Positions 42,587-55,620 of a stretch of 64,000 nucleotides of DNA are shown here, piece after piece. Under the pieces are notes generated by a model. That model was given only the letters and a program-made list of their open reading frames with translations. It did no database searches and was not told where the DNA came from. Each line of letters opens with the position of its first letter. The stretch's first letter is position 1. This DNA comes from Manis javanica (Eukaryota > Chordata > Mammalia > Pholidota > Manidae), in NCBI RefSeq assembly GCF_040802235.1, contig NC_133157.1:25623501-25687500 (forward strand), read 5' to 3'. A program made the translations under genes and the position numbers.

Positions 42587-42959
42587 CTACAGGTAGAATT
42601 AAATAGTGATTACAGGCATTTCTAAATTGCTAGGAGCATTTCTGTGACATCTAAATTAAATTTGAAAATTAAACCCACACTATGAATTTTTCTATTATAA
42701 AAATCAAATTGTAGAGCTTCTTGTTAGTTGCACATTCATTTTATAAAATAAGACTATAAATTCTTGGAGAGACAATTTAAAGGAGTATAACCAGGATTCC
42801 CAAAGAATAAGCCTTATACCTTTATCAACTTCCTCTTCCACCTCACAATTTAGCAAATTAAGCAGTTAGGGGAACAGAAGGCTAAGTGTGTGAGCTACAA
42901 GACCAACTAAAGCAAAAAGCATTCAGTGACATTTTCATCATTCACAGATGCAACTGGTA

Positions 42960-43285
42960 TTTAGAGACAGTGTAGTAGAGTGAAAGAGCCTAGATTCTGA
43001 ATCAGATTCTCTCTGTTCAAGTCTAGCCCCACCTCTTTTTAGCTGGGCATATCACCTCAGAAGAGTATAAGCTCTATAAGGGAAGTGACTTCATTTTGTT
43101 TATCACTATATTTCCATTCCTAGAATGTGCCTCAATATCTGCTCAATGAATGAGAGAATGAAAACAAATCTAAGACATAATTTCCTCATCAGTAGTTAAA
43201 AGATAATAATTACACTTCGCAGGAGTGCTGTGAAGATTTAACTAGATAATGGGTGACAGAAAAATGTCTCACAAATTTGTATAGT
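42960..43285 (+). repeat. MIR SINE split by an L2 3' end
   Basis: MIR 5' half at about 42962-43060 ('gtagtagagtgaaagagcct', 'gttcaagtctagccccacct') and 3' half from about 43162 ('aatttcctcatcagtagtta'). Between them is a short L2 end ('gtataagctctataagggaa' to 'ctgctcaatgaatgagagaa'). Confidence 0.75.
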
Positions 43286-43394
43286 TCTATACAAATACTG
43301 TCATTAGTCTTCTTGCTTTTTTTATTTTCTTCATTTTTTCTGATTTTCTTCTGATTTTTTTAGGGTATTCTGGAACTGAGGGAAGCACAATAAA

Positions 43395-44015
43395 TTCTTC
43401 ATTGATGCTTCACATTTACAGGACAAAAGCTAAGCTTCCCAGCATGGCAGACAAGGGCACTCAGGTCCTGGTCCCTGACTGCTGGACCAGCCTCATCTCC
43501 ACCCTCCTGCTTCATATGAAAGCAATAACTTCTACCTCCCCACATATATCACATTTTTTCAAGCTTCTGTGCCTTTATACATATTGTTTCTTTAGACTGA
43601 AGTACCCTTGACTAACAAAACCTTTCAGCTTTCACGTCCACCCTCTGAGAAACCTTCCCTGATCATCCCAGGAAGACGTGTATTTATTCTCCCCATGCTC
43701 CTCTTTATTTCAACATTTAGAGAGTGAAGGGTTATGTCTGGTACTAGATATGGAAAGACAAATGAAGTAATCTGTTCAATGATCTTACAATGGGTACCAC
43801 TTATATATACTTTTACTATAATTCTTACCATATTTAATTCTAATTGTCAATTTTATTTATATTTCCTCCATTAAGCTATAAAGATGTTTCCTCAAGGGCA
43901 GGTACTGAATCTCCCCATCACTGTATCTATAAATTAAGAATGGTGCCTGGCATATAATATGTGAGCAACACATTTTGATAAATGGGTAAATGAATAAATG
44001 ACTGACTAAGCCCCT
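43395..44015 (+). mobile_element. L2 LINE 3' part
   Basis: Long diverged L2: 'gcctttatacatattgtttc', 'gagaaaccttccctgatcat', 'cctcaagggcaggtactgaa' and 'gaatggtgcctggcatataa', with a TGAATAAATG end. Confidence 0.85.
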
Positions 44016-44239
44016 CCCATGCCTACAATATCCTGTCATTGTTTTACAATACAGCGCCGAGAAACACAGTTCTAGAAGGACTACTGGGATCTTAAGCAAA
44101 AAGTATCCCTAAGAAAAAAGGGGGGTTCCTAAAGATAAGTTGCCTTCTCCAGAATATGCAAAGTAAACAGGATCTCTTCACAATGAAAACATCCTTAGAG
44201 CCACAGTTTCTCTTAGAACATATGACTGGAATGAAAGGT

Positions 44240-44465
44240 GCATGTTCTTATCCTTGTTATAACAGGAAGAGCCCGGAGCTAGTAGTTTGGAGACTCAGGA
44301 TTAGCCCGTGCTCAGCCAATGACAGTGTACCTAACATCCTGAAACCTCAGTTATCTAATCTGTTAAAGGAAAATCTTTGCCTTATTTCAGAGTGACTAAA
44401 AGGATCAAACTAAACAGCAGATATGAAAACTCTTTGTGCTCTACAAAAATATTGCATCTGATAAT
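44240..44465 (+). repeat. MIR-like relic
   Basis: 'cctcagttatctaatctgtt', 'gtgactaaaaggatcaaact' and 'aactctttgtgctctacaaa' in MIR order, strongly diverged. Confidence 0.55.
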
Positions 44466-44769
44466 TATGACCTAGTGAGGCTGCCCCTTGCATGGACATA
44501 CTCCCACCTCTGCACACTGTCCTAACATGACACTTCCAGAAATCCCATTTCTTAGAATTGTGCCCTGTATGTGTTAAAATTTATATACACATACACCTAC
44601 ATGTTACACAGCTGTCATGGACTTTAAAAATTACAGTATGCATACCTTTTTTCACTAAAAAAAATCTTATATAAATCTTGGGATTACCATGCCTTTACAA
44701 ACTGATAAAATCCTACATTAAATATCATATACATTTAATCTTTCCTGTTCAGGCAACCTTTCCCCAAAA

Positions 44770-44930
44770 TATAAATTTATAATAATATGACAGAAGGTAC
44801 CTACACATTTTATAGATGAGGAACCTAAGGCTCAAAAATTTGCCAAAGGTCTCAGAGCAAATTACTGGAAGAAGGAGGACAGGAATATAGCTATCTAGAT
44901 ATTGTCAGGCCAAGTACCAGACATATGCAC
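44770..44930 (-). repeat. MIR SINE relic
   Basis: 'cacattttatagatgaggaa' then 'cctaaggctcaaaaatttgc' reads as reverse-complement MIR. Confidence 0.7.
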
Positions 44931-45072
44931 ACTGTTCTCTGATTTTTCACTGGAATTCAACATGCTGGAGCTCATTAATTATTTTCTGATAGCTATCACT
45001 GAAACAAAATCATGTTCTGGAAAATGTATATTGTCCTGATTCTAAACTTCTTGGTAAATTGAGAAAATAATT

Positions 45073-45089
45073 AAAAGGTAATAAAGTGA
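45073..45089 (+). repeat. 5' target-site duplication of the 45-kb L1
   Basis: AAAAGGTAATAAAGTGA, preceded by TT, which gives the TT/AAAA target of the L1 endonuclease. It matches 47650-47666 at 16 of 17 bases. The last six bases may be shared with L1 sequence by microhomology. Confidence 0.6.
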
Positions 45090-46940
45090 AAGACCTATGC
45101 CCTGAAAACTACAAGATACTCTTAAGAGAAATTAAAGAGGACACTAACAAATGGAGACTCATCCCATGCTCTTGGCTAGGAAGAATTAATATTGACAAAA
45201 TGGCCATCCTGCCTAAAGCAATCTACAGAGTTAATGCAATCCCTATCAAAATACCAACAGCATTCTTCAATGAACTGGAACAAATAGTGTTAAAATTCAT
45301 GTGGAACCACAAAAGACCCCGAATAGTCAAAGCAATCCTGAGAAGGAAGAATAAAGCAGGGGGGATCTCGCTTCCCAACTTCAAGCTCTACCACAAAGCC
45401 ACAGTAATTAAGACAATTTGGTATTGGCACAAGAACAGACCCATAGATGAGTGGAACAGAATAGAGACTCCAGATATTAACCAAAAAATATATGGCCAAT
45501 TAATATACGATAAAGGAGCCATGGATATACAATGGGGAAATGATAGCCTCTTCAACAGCTGGTGTTGCCAAAACTGGACAGCTACATGTAAGAGAATGAA
45601 ACTGGATCATTGTCTAACCCCATACACAAAAGTAAATTTGAAATGGATCAAAGACCTGAATGTAAGTCATGAAACCATAAAACTCATTAAAAAAACATAG
45701 GCAAAACTCTCCTGGACATAAACATGAGTAACTTCTTCATGAACATATCTCTCAGGGCAAGGGAAACAAAAGCAAAAATGAACAAGTGGGACTATATCAA
45801 GCTGAAAAGCTTCTGTACAGCAAAGGACACCATCAACAGTACAAAAAGGTATCCTACAGTATGGTAGAATATATTCATAAATGACAGATCCAATAAAGGG
45901 TTGACATCCAAAATATATAAAGAGCTCACGCACCTCAACAAACAAAATGCAAATAATCAAATTAAAATATGGACACAGGAGCTGAACAGACGATTCTCCA
46001 AAGAAGAAATTCAGATGGCCAGCAGACACATGAAAAGATGCTCCACATTGCTAGGTATCAGAGAAATGCAAATTAAAACCACAATGAGATATCACCTCAC
46101 ACCAGTAAGGATCGCCACCATCCAAAAGATAAACAACAACAAATGTTGGTGAGGTTGTGGAGAAAGGGGAACCCTCCTACACTACTGGTAGGAATGTAAA
46201 TTAGTTCAACCATTGTGGAAAGCAGTATGGAGGTTCCTCAAAAAAACTAAAAATAGAAATACCATTTGACTCAGGAATCCCACTCCTAGGAATTTACCCT
46301 AAGAATGCAGGAGCCCAGATTGAAAAAGACATATGCAACCCTATGTTTATTGCAGCACTGTTTACAACAGCCAAGAAATGGAAGCAACCTAAGTGTCCAT
46401 CAGTAGATGAATGGATAAAGAAGATGTGGTAGATAAACACAATGGAGTACTATTCAGCCATAAAAAGAAAACAAATCCTATCATTTGCAACAACATGGAT
46501 GGAGCTAGAGAGTATTATGCTCAGTGAAATAAGCCAGGTGGAGAAAGACAAGTAGCAAATGATTTCACTCATCTGTGGAGCATAAGAACAAAGAAAAAAC
46601 TGAAGGAACAAAACAGCAGCAGAATCACAGAACCCAAGAATGGACTAACAGCTACCAAAGGGAAAGGGACTGGGGAGGATGGGTAGGAAGGAAGGAATAA
46701 GGCGGGGGTAGAAAGGGGGCATTATGATTAGCAAGTATAATGTGGGGGGCACACGGGGAGGGCTGTATAACACAGAGAAGACAAGTAGTGATTCTACAGC
46801 ATTTTACTACACTGATAGATAGTGACTGCAATGGGGTATGTGGGGAGAACTTGGTGATGGGGGGAGTCTAGTAAACATAATGTTCCTCATGTAATTGTAG
46901 ATTAATGAAATGAAAATAAAAAACAAAACAAAAAAAAGTG
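45084..46940 (+). mobile_element. Young-looking L1 LINE, 5'-truncated
   Basis: It begins in ORF2 after the RT core. The first frame is open for 204 codons (45086-45700), holding [20 protein letters not shown] and [20 protein letters not shown], then shifts frame and has stops. The 3' UTR is G-rich (46.66-46.90 kb) and ends in an impure A-rich tract at about 46914-46938. Same subfamily as the minus-strand copy at 62-64 kb. It is antisense to FKTN. Confidence 0.92.
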
Positions 46941-47641
46941 CAATGAAGAGAAGCAAGAATATGGGTTGTAGATGGGAAGAGCTGCTTCACCCAGGCTTAT
47001 CAGGGTAGACCTCCTTGAGGAGGGGGTAGTTGAGTAGGACTTAAACATACACACTTGGACTTGAGTTCTTATACTGTTCAAAAAAGGAACAACAAGCCCA
47101 AACTGGAGTCATTTGTCCCCCACAACACTAAACTTAATTACAATTTCAACCTATCTCAGGAATGTGACCTTGTTGGGTAAATGGAAGTTTTCACCCACAA
47201 TTTCCAGAATTTCTCACCTCACCTTAGTCCTTTCACACACCAATGGATGTTTACCACAACAGAGTGACCAGTAGATACAGGTCTAAGGGTGGAAAGAAAA
47301 CAGCCATTCTCTCCTCTCCTCTGTTCCTGGTACCTAATTGGTCTCATGCCCATCAGTCCCAAGGGACCCGCCTGTGGATTTCTGACTGCAAGAGACAGAG
47401 CTGGTTTTGCTAGCAGGGACCAGAGAGAAAGAGTGCACACACCATGGCTGTAGGAGATGGATGGAGCAAAGGCTGGCTAGCAAACCCAAGTGAGCTGTGA
47501 GCAATAAACCCCTTTCTCCGAACCTGCCCTTTCCCTTGCCTTCCTTCAGTTTCATTGGATTCACATGGAACTTGACCCAGGCAGGGAACACCCTTACTCC
47601 CAGAGCTACAGACCTTTTAACAGTTAATCTGAAAATTTCTG
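46940..47641 (+). mobile_element. Proposed L1 3'-transduced segment
   Basis: Non-L1 DNA of about 0.7 kb after the L1 tail, closed by a pure 12-base poly(A) at 47642-47653 and then a near-perfect copy of the 5' target-site duplication. This is the layout left when an L1 transcript reads through its own poly(A) signal. Part of the segment looks LTR-like. An AATAAA lies at about 47503-47508, further from the tail than usual. Confidence 0.5.
47110..47590 (+). mobile_element. Possible retroviral-type LTR
   Basis: A 'gagcaataaacccctttctc' R/U5-like phrase sits near 47501 and is followed by a C-rich tail ending around 'gggaaca'. No internal viral genes and no clear flanking duplication are seen, so this is tentative. 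Confidence 0.3.
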
Positions 47642-47649
47642 AAAAAAAA

Positions 47650-47666
47650 AAAAGGCAATAAAGTGA
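47650..47666 (+). repeat. 3' target-site duplication of the 45-kb L1 unit
   Basis: AAAAGGCAATAAAGTGA, one base different from the 5' copy. Its AAAA is shared with the end of the poly(A) tail. Confidence 0.6.
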
Positions 47667-48120
47667 GGGAGAAGAGCATTCCCCTTCTCCTCCCCTCCCC
47701 TTCATGAGCCATTCAATGCTAGAACCATTAGACAAAGCAGAACAGGACAAGGCACATGGGTGGCCTGGTATGGGTGTCAGCCTGAGCAGGTAATGAAGGC
47801 ATCCACATGAGAGTGTGTCCAGTGTGGGGTTGGAGCCCAAGCAGGGTAAGAAGTACGTGTACATATGGGGGCAGCCCACTAGGGGACAGCAACACCCAAG
47901 CAGAGAGTAAGGGAGGCATCCACGTGGAAGAGGGGGCAGCTTCAATGACAGGACACTGAACAAATAAGTAGGTATATTAAGGATAATGGGAGTCAGGTTT
48001 CTCATTGTTTAGGGAGTCACAGATATGAAAATGAACCCTACTCTGTTTAAATGAAACTTACAACTTAATTGGACTAGAGATATCAATGTGAATTCATAGA
48101 TCTTGATAGCTAGATGGATA
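47667..48120. other. Unassigned intronic sequence with imperfect direct repeats
   Basis: 'aggcatccacatg' (about 47797) and 'aggcatccacgtgg' (about 47910) start similar G-rich stretches containing 'gggggcagc'. It may be an old LTR or a degenerate minisatellite; I cannot place it. Confidence 0.4.
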
Positions 48121-48121
48121 C

Positions 48122-48918
48122 AGAAATAAATGCAGGAACTCTCTTACACTATTGATAGGAAGGTAAATTGGTGCAGCCACTGTGAAAAGCAGTATGGAGG
48201 TTCCTAAAAAAACTAAAAATAGAAAAACCCAGTAATTCCACTTCTAGGAATTTACTGGGAAAAAAACAAGATTCCAGATTCAAAAAGACATATGCATTCA
48301 TATGTTTACCACAGCACTATTTACAATAGCCACAATATGGAAGCAATCTAAGTGTCCATCAACAGATGAATGAAAAAGATGTGGCACATATACACAACAG
48401 AATATTATCCAGCCATAAAAAAGGAAGAAATTGTGCCATTTGTGATAACACGGATGGACCTAGAGGGTACTATGCTCAGTGAAATAAGCCAGCTGGGAGA
48501 AAAACAAATACCATATGAATTCACTTATAGATGAAATCTAAAAACAGAAACAGAACAAAATGAACAAAATAGCAGTAGACTCACAGACACTAAGAAGTGA
48601 CTGGTGGTTATCATGGGAGAGAGGTTGGAGTAGGTAGGTGGGGGAGTGGAAAGGGGGAAAGGGGGCACAAAAATTCTCAGTCATAAAAGAAGTTGGTGAT
48701 GGGGATGGCAGTACAGCATGGAGAATACAGCCACTGATTCTGTCACATCTTTCTATGTTGACAGGTAAGAACTACACTAGAGGGGGTGAGGATTTAATAA
48801 TATGGGTAACTGCTGAACCACAGTGGTTGTATACTTGAAACCAATATAAGATTGCATATCAACTAGACTTCAATTTAAAAAAGAATAAACAGTAAGCAAT
48901 TAAAAAGAAAGAAATGCA
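48122..48918 (+). mobile_element. Short L1 LINE with target-site duplications
   Basis: The extreme 3' end of an L1 of the same type as the 39-41 kb copy, sharing 'atacagccactgattctgtc' and 'ttgtatacttgaaaccaata'. It ends in an A-rich tail near 48870-48905. Direct repeats AGAAATAAATGCA (48122-48134) and AGAAAGAAATGCA (48906-48918) flank it, differing at one base. A short CA run follows. It is antisense to FKTN. Confidence 0.85.
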
Positions 48919-50689
48919 CACACACACACTGTGAGAGGGCCTGTCTGCCACAAAACCCCAAAAGCAAGGAGCACACTTGGCATCCAGATCTTGGCTTCTA
49001 AAAGGAAGCAAGACTCAGAGAAATGGCTGATTCTAGGGTTGTGGCAGGGAAATTACAGGATGAACCCAGAACATTTTTTGCCAAAGAGCAAGAAAGTGCT
49101 CAAAAAATGATGGGAGACATGTCAAAAACACACAGAAGCCATCATGAAGGGGTTCCCACTGGCCAAATAAGAATCTGTGGATCGAAATAAATAATCAAAA
49201 AAAAAAATAGACTATACCCCATTGAATAAAATAGCAAACCATGAGTTCATAAATAAATTGAAAGTTTGATGAGGATATTGATTATATTTACATAGTTTTA
49301 AAGTACCTTCATGCCAAATTTCTATTAATTACAAAGGGAAAAAGAGAAACTTCACAGGGATAAAGTTAGCAAGTAGCACTTTAATCAAGTGATCAATGTG
49401 AACACCAACAATGGGACAAATCAAAATCATGCAATACCTGTTAGGAGACAATGAGAAGCACACACAGCATCTCTTCTGTGTTATTCCTACTAAAGGTATA
49501 TAACCTGAATCTAACATGAAGAAAAACCAGACAAACCCCAAATAAGAGACAATTTAAAAAATATCTGGCCTGTACTATTCAAAACTGTCAAAGTAATAAA
49601 AGTTTTTTAAGAAGACAAACTGTTCTAGACTGAAGGAGACTACACAAACAGGAAAATTAAATACAACATGTGATTCTAAATTAAATCCTTATATTACAAA
49701 GACCATTATTGGGGCAATTAGCAAAAACTGAATGGGGATTAAACGGTAATAGTCTATGTGTTAACTTTCTGATTTGTGTATTAAGACATACAGGACAATG
49801 TTCTTGTTTTTAGAAAATACTTAGTTAAGGTTAACGGGTATTCGGTCATCAACTTATTTCCATATGGTTCAGGAAAAAATTTATTTGTATTGTACCTGTA
49901 ACTTTTCTGAAAGTATGAAAATGTTTCAAAAATTATTATTAAAAAAAAAAGAAGGCTACTTTTATGAGATCTCTAAGCTTACTTCATTGCCTCACGCTCA
50001 GCACTGCATTTAAGGCTATTTGGCGCCATCAAGTGTTCAAAGTTATGTAAGTTCACTTTAATTTGAAAACTGACCCTCTTGGTATTTTTAATGATTCTAA
50101 TGTAAGAAGTGATTAAAAATGAAACATTTAAGAGAATAAAGATAAAAATGATCATCAATCCCACTAGGCACTCTATATTAGTAATACCAATGCACCACCA
50201 GAAGAGAAAAAATAGGAATCTTAAGTGTATCTTGCTGCAAGAGAAAGACACACATAACATGATGAAGAATGAACACAAAGTTCTACCTGATCCTGTTACG
50301 AATAACAACTTTCAGTCAAGATTAAAGTTTTGCTATGTGACGATACTTTATATACACCAAAACTATGAGACTATGATAAGTTGATAAGCCCTCTGAGCAT
50401 CTCTCATTTACATTCTTTACTCAAATGCTGATTGAGAGCTTGCCCTTAAAATTTCAAAGCAAGAATGAAAATATGGAATTAAAAAGTCTGACACTATCCT
50501 CATGATTTCTTAATATTTTTAGACTTTTACATTTTAAAGTGCCTTCTCACAAAGATCAACAAAGGGACTCTGGGCAAATGCTTGCTAGGTAATGGGATTG
50601 TCCTAGCAAGTGTCCTGAAAAAATCATTTGATTTGGATGCACCTTTTCCAAGCATTTTTCCACAATATTAAGATGTTTTATTTGTGTCA

Positions 50690-50830
50690 AGTGCTGTGCT
50701 AGATGCCAGGGTCACAGAGGTGAATAAAAAGAGATGCCTGCCATCAGTAAGTTCACATAATCTAGTAGGGGGACAAGAGAGATACTCACAATTCACTGTG
50801 ACAACTACTGTGAAGGGGTGGGGAGGCGGG
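50690..50830 (+). repeat. Piece of an unassigned ancient repeat
   Basis: 'gtgctgtgctagatgccagg', 'gaggtgaataaaaagagatg' and 'cataatctagtagggggaca' match the same old repeat type seen near 9.95 and 56.8 kb. Confidence 0.45.
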
Positions 50831-51319
50831 GGAGACAGGAACAAATTCCCTGAAGGCAAGAGGAGTGAGTGGGCGTGTTCAAACTCCATACTGCATCTCT
50901 CCTGCTTCGTGTTACCATGTGGTGGGAATGTGACGGGCGGCTCCTGCCTACTACAGAAGGCTCATCCACACCCGGTTTTCCAGCTTCTCATCCATGAGGC
51001 CGACTGGGTATGTCTTATAGCTCCACATGATAGACTTCAGGAAATAAGGCTAGGAAGGTCCACTTGGGATGTCAGGCATAGGTCCTGGGTACCAGCACAG
51101 CATTCCAGAAAACCCTTGCATCTGTGGGTGTTTGGCACTTAGCCAGTGATGATACAGCTGGTACTTCATTATTTCCACTCAGCTCTTGTCCCTGGGTCTA
51201 CAGCTTTCTTGGAAGGGAATCCCAGAAAATAAAGGGCAAGTAGAAGGATAAGGGTACCAAAACCCCACTGTAAATCTGCTTTTACTGTATCTGTTTCATG
51301 TAATCTCTTACAGCTGAAC

Positions 51320-51405
51320 TTTCATGCCTTTCAAAATCACCTTTATATCCACAGGGTCAGCAGAGTTCCTGGGAAACAGGCTTTCAATAAATATTTACTG
51401 AATTG
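51320..51405 (+). mobile_element. L2 LINE extreme 3' end
   Basis: 'tttcaataaatatttactga' with an upstream 'tttatatccacagggtcagc' fits the L2 end. Confidence 0.65.
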
Positions 51406-51851
51406 AAAACAAGAACAGCAGAATAAAGTTCAAAAAGCGCTTGGTCTTTGTGTAGCATTTACCTTCAAAAACCTTCACAAACACAATAAATTCATATTCA
51501 GTGCCAACCCTCTGAGAAAACCTGTATTTTCCATGAAATCTTTTCTAAATCCACATGGTCTATCTTTATCTTCTACAGTGGCTTCATCTTAGTTGGATTG
51601 CTTCAAGGACAGAACACACCATTTTTCACAAAGTTTATGGGCTATCCTAACTGAAAGCAGAGGCCACCACTATACCTATTAAAGTCTGTCCAAATAAAAC
51701 AAGGTCTCCATAAACATCAAGCCATTCAACTAGGGAAGACATAGTTTCTTAAGACTAACATCTAATCTATTTTTTACAAAACTAAAACAAAATAATCTAG
51801 AAGAAAACAGATGAATTGAAAAGATGTTTTCCTAAGTCTCTTTTTTACTTA

Positions 51852-52919
<1,068 letters not shown>

Positions 52920-53529
52920 CTAAAATGAAAGAAACATTGATCTTAAATGTTAAAACCCAGTACCAGTAGGAATCACTTGAAGTGATTTTTAAACTGAATT
53001 AAGCCATATTTCTTTTTTGTGCTAATCTGTTCTCTGCCTGAAGATTTTTAAATGAGGGCAAGGTAGTGATGGAAACATAAAGGAAAGTACCAAAAAGAGA
53101 CACTGTGTAGCTTGGAAGATGTTCAAGACTCTCTTTATGGAAGGTAATACAAATGTCTTCCTTGGAACGACAATGCTCATCTTAGTGTTCTCTGGTTAGT
53201 ATCTGTAAAGTATATGTGAATATAAGGACAGCACTTAAACTTATAATTTTCAATTTAACTCTAAAAGCATTTATCTTCGAAAGTGCTTCAAAAGAGTAGG
53301 GCTTTCATCTCAGTTTATATTCCAACACCTTAAACTATTTCTAAAACAGAAGGCACCATAATGCAAATCAGTAGAAAACAGACTGAGATACACTACAAAA
53401 CAAATGCATTTTCCAATATCATTATAGTATAAATCTCATATAACAAGATTAATCTACATGATAGATGTTTAGTCCTAATCTCAACAACTAATGCTATAGA
53501 TGATTAAACAGTATTCCTTACATTTGAAT

Positions 53530-53940
53530 AGGAATTTACAATTTCCAAGGAACTTTCATAAACATTACTGCATTTACAAATGACATCTACCTTACAAAAT
53601 AAATAGCACACATATTATAGATAAAGAAACAGTCTGACAGAAGTCTAAGGAACAATATTAACAAGAGGCAAAGTCACTGCCAGCATTTAGGTCTTACTTA
53701 ACCAAACCAAAGGTTCTTCCCACTCTGTAACACTACCTCTCTGGTATAATGTGTACAAAGCTCATTTACATTCATTATCTTCTCTGATGTCCACAGAAAC
53801 TATGAGGACAGCAAGGAAGATATTATTATACCTAGTCTACATGTAAGGAAAACAAGGTGGTCATATCAGATATCAAAATTATTAAATGATAGAGTTGTGT
53901 CTATAAGTTTCTCTTAAAAGCAGGACTCACACTTAACTCA
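53530..53940 (-). repeat. Two adjacent MIR-like relics
   Basis: 'cataaacattactgcattta' and 'tatagataaagaaacagtct' form one. 'gatgtccacagaaactatga', 'ggacagcaaggaagatatta' and 'gcaggactcacacttaactc' form a second. Both are weak matches on the minus strand. Confidence 0.5.
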
Positions 53941-54049
53941 CATCATTTTTAATCACATCAAAAAGCAAGAACACTTTATTCACATAACTTACTGCCTATG
54001 AATGTTGTCGTGTGGATTGGCTGTATCCTTGTCTATGCTCTCCTAACAC

Positions 54050-54190
54050 ACACAGACCTCTATTATAGTATTGACTGTACTGATTTTTGTTTGTTTGCTA
54101 AACTCCATTAATAGACTGACTGCAAATTCCTCACCACAGGAATCAACAGTGACTAGTACCCAGAAGGTGCTCAACAGACATTTGGTGGTG
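54050..54190 (+). mobile_element. L2 LINE 3' end
   Basis: 'gactgcaaattcctcaccac' and 'agtacccagaaggtgctcaa' then 'cagacatttggtgg' follow L2. Confidence 0.7.
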
Positions 54191-54649
54191 TTTATATTGT
54201 TAAACAAGAGAAAGTGATAATTCTGGCACAGAATGCTTACCTAGTATCAATAACAACTGTCTTCTCTTTTCTGCATATAGAGCTAAACTGTATTTTGATT
54301 AAGGAATGTGGATGTAAGTACTGTATACCACTTCCAGGCCTGGCCTTCCACAACCCTTAAGATCTTCCATGCTTTCCCTCTTATCTGTGTGTAGGGAAGC
54401 AAAGAGCTCCAAGATGTAAAAGTTACACAAATGAAACAGCCTGTATCCCTCAGTCACTGCTCAGAGGAAAATCATCCAGGAATATCCACACTGGATTTTG
54501 TGTAATGACAATTACTCCTTTCTTATGCTGAATTACTGTGATTTCAGGATGTTTTTTACACAGCAATTCATGTAACTTACCCTTGCTAATACAATTTCAC
54601 CGTGATTCTCCTTCTATTAGAATTACCGACTGTAGGATTCCTCTTTTTC

Positions 54650-55620
54650 TTTTTCTTTCTTAAGAGTTAAAAGACATACCTAAAAAGTTCAAAGTATTGA
54701 TCGAGGGTGAGAGTGGCCAATTCAGAGGAGAGCCTCCCACAGAGGATGAAAGACGGACCTTGAAGAGGAACCAGACCTTGGGTTGTGGGAGGAGAGAAAG
54801 ACTGAGACACAAAACGGACACAAAACAGGGGAACTAGGACACAGCTTGCCTTCTTGTAATCATGAGAGAGAGAGAAGTCATGAACAGAGCAAAGGCCTAG
54901 GTCAAAGCTGTACTGCACAGATCTACCCCCAGTGGCCATGGGTGATGGTTTAGGGAGGACCGTCCAAGGGCTCTGTATGATGTCATATGTACACTAGAGT
55001 AAATGTGAACCTGTGTGCTGCTTATTCTGGGTATTGCTGACCTTGTGCTTCTTCCACTGACTCAGGTCTGTCTGTTTCAACAATTGTGGCATATTTTCTT
55101 CCTTCTGAATATTGGTTCTCAAGGCAAGTGGTATTGTATCTGAGACATTTTAGAAATTTGTGAGGATATTTTTGGTTATCATAATGATTGAGGAAGACAC
55201 AACTGGCATTTAGAAGTCCAGGCCAAGAACACTAGACATCTTACAGTCCAATATATGAAAATCTATCCTGTGTTCTGCATAATTTCAAATTTAAGCCTAT
55301 AGTGGAGCCTATCAGTTACAGAGGCCTGACCATAACAAAAAGATTCCGATTGGTTTTCAGTGTCTCATTCTTAAATATGAGCAGAGAAAGATCAACAAAC
55401 ACTGTAAAAAAACTTGTATTGCAAATAACCATACCAAAAAATAAACACCCACAAAGAAGGGACTCAGAAAAACAAAATGCAGCAGGGAGCAAAAACTCAC
55501 ATTGATTTCCCAGAGCACATCATCACCCAGAGCGTGAGCCCCACCTACCAGGAGTAACACAACACAAACCGATCCCACGGCCAAGCTAGTGCACATCTAT
55601 CATGGGTGTCTGACTAACTA
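54650..55620. other. Unassigned intronic stretch
   Basis: The minus strand has open frames at 54667-54939 and 55357-55596 separated by stops, with no recognised domain. The sequence has a more mixed composition than the surrounding intron. It could be an old transposon or retroviral remnant; no evidence decides this. Confidence 0.3.

Noticed and set aside
45086..46152. L1 ORF2 frames as host genes
   Set aside because: They match L1 ORF2 C-terminal sequence, are 5'-truncated and are broken by shifts.
47334..48005. 223-codon minus-strand open frame, the longest in the window
   Set aside because: It runs through the poly(A) tail and across the boundary of the inserted segment, is rich in low-complexity residues, and resembles no known protein.
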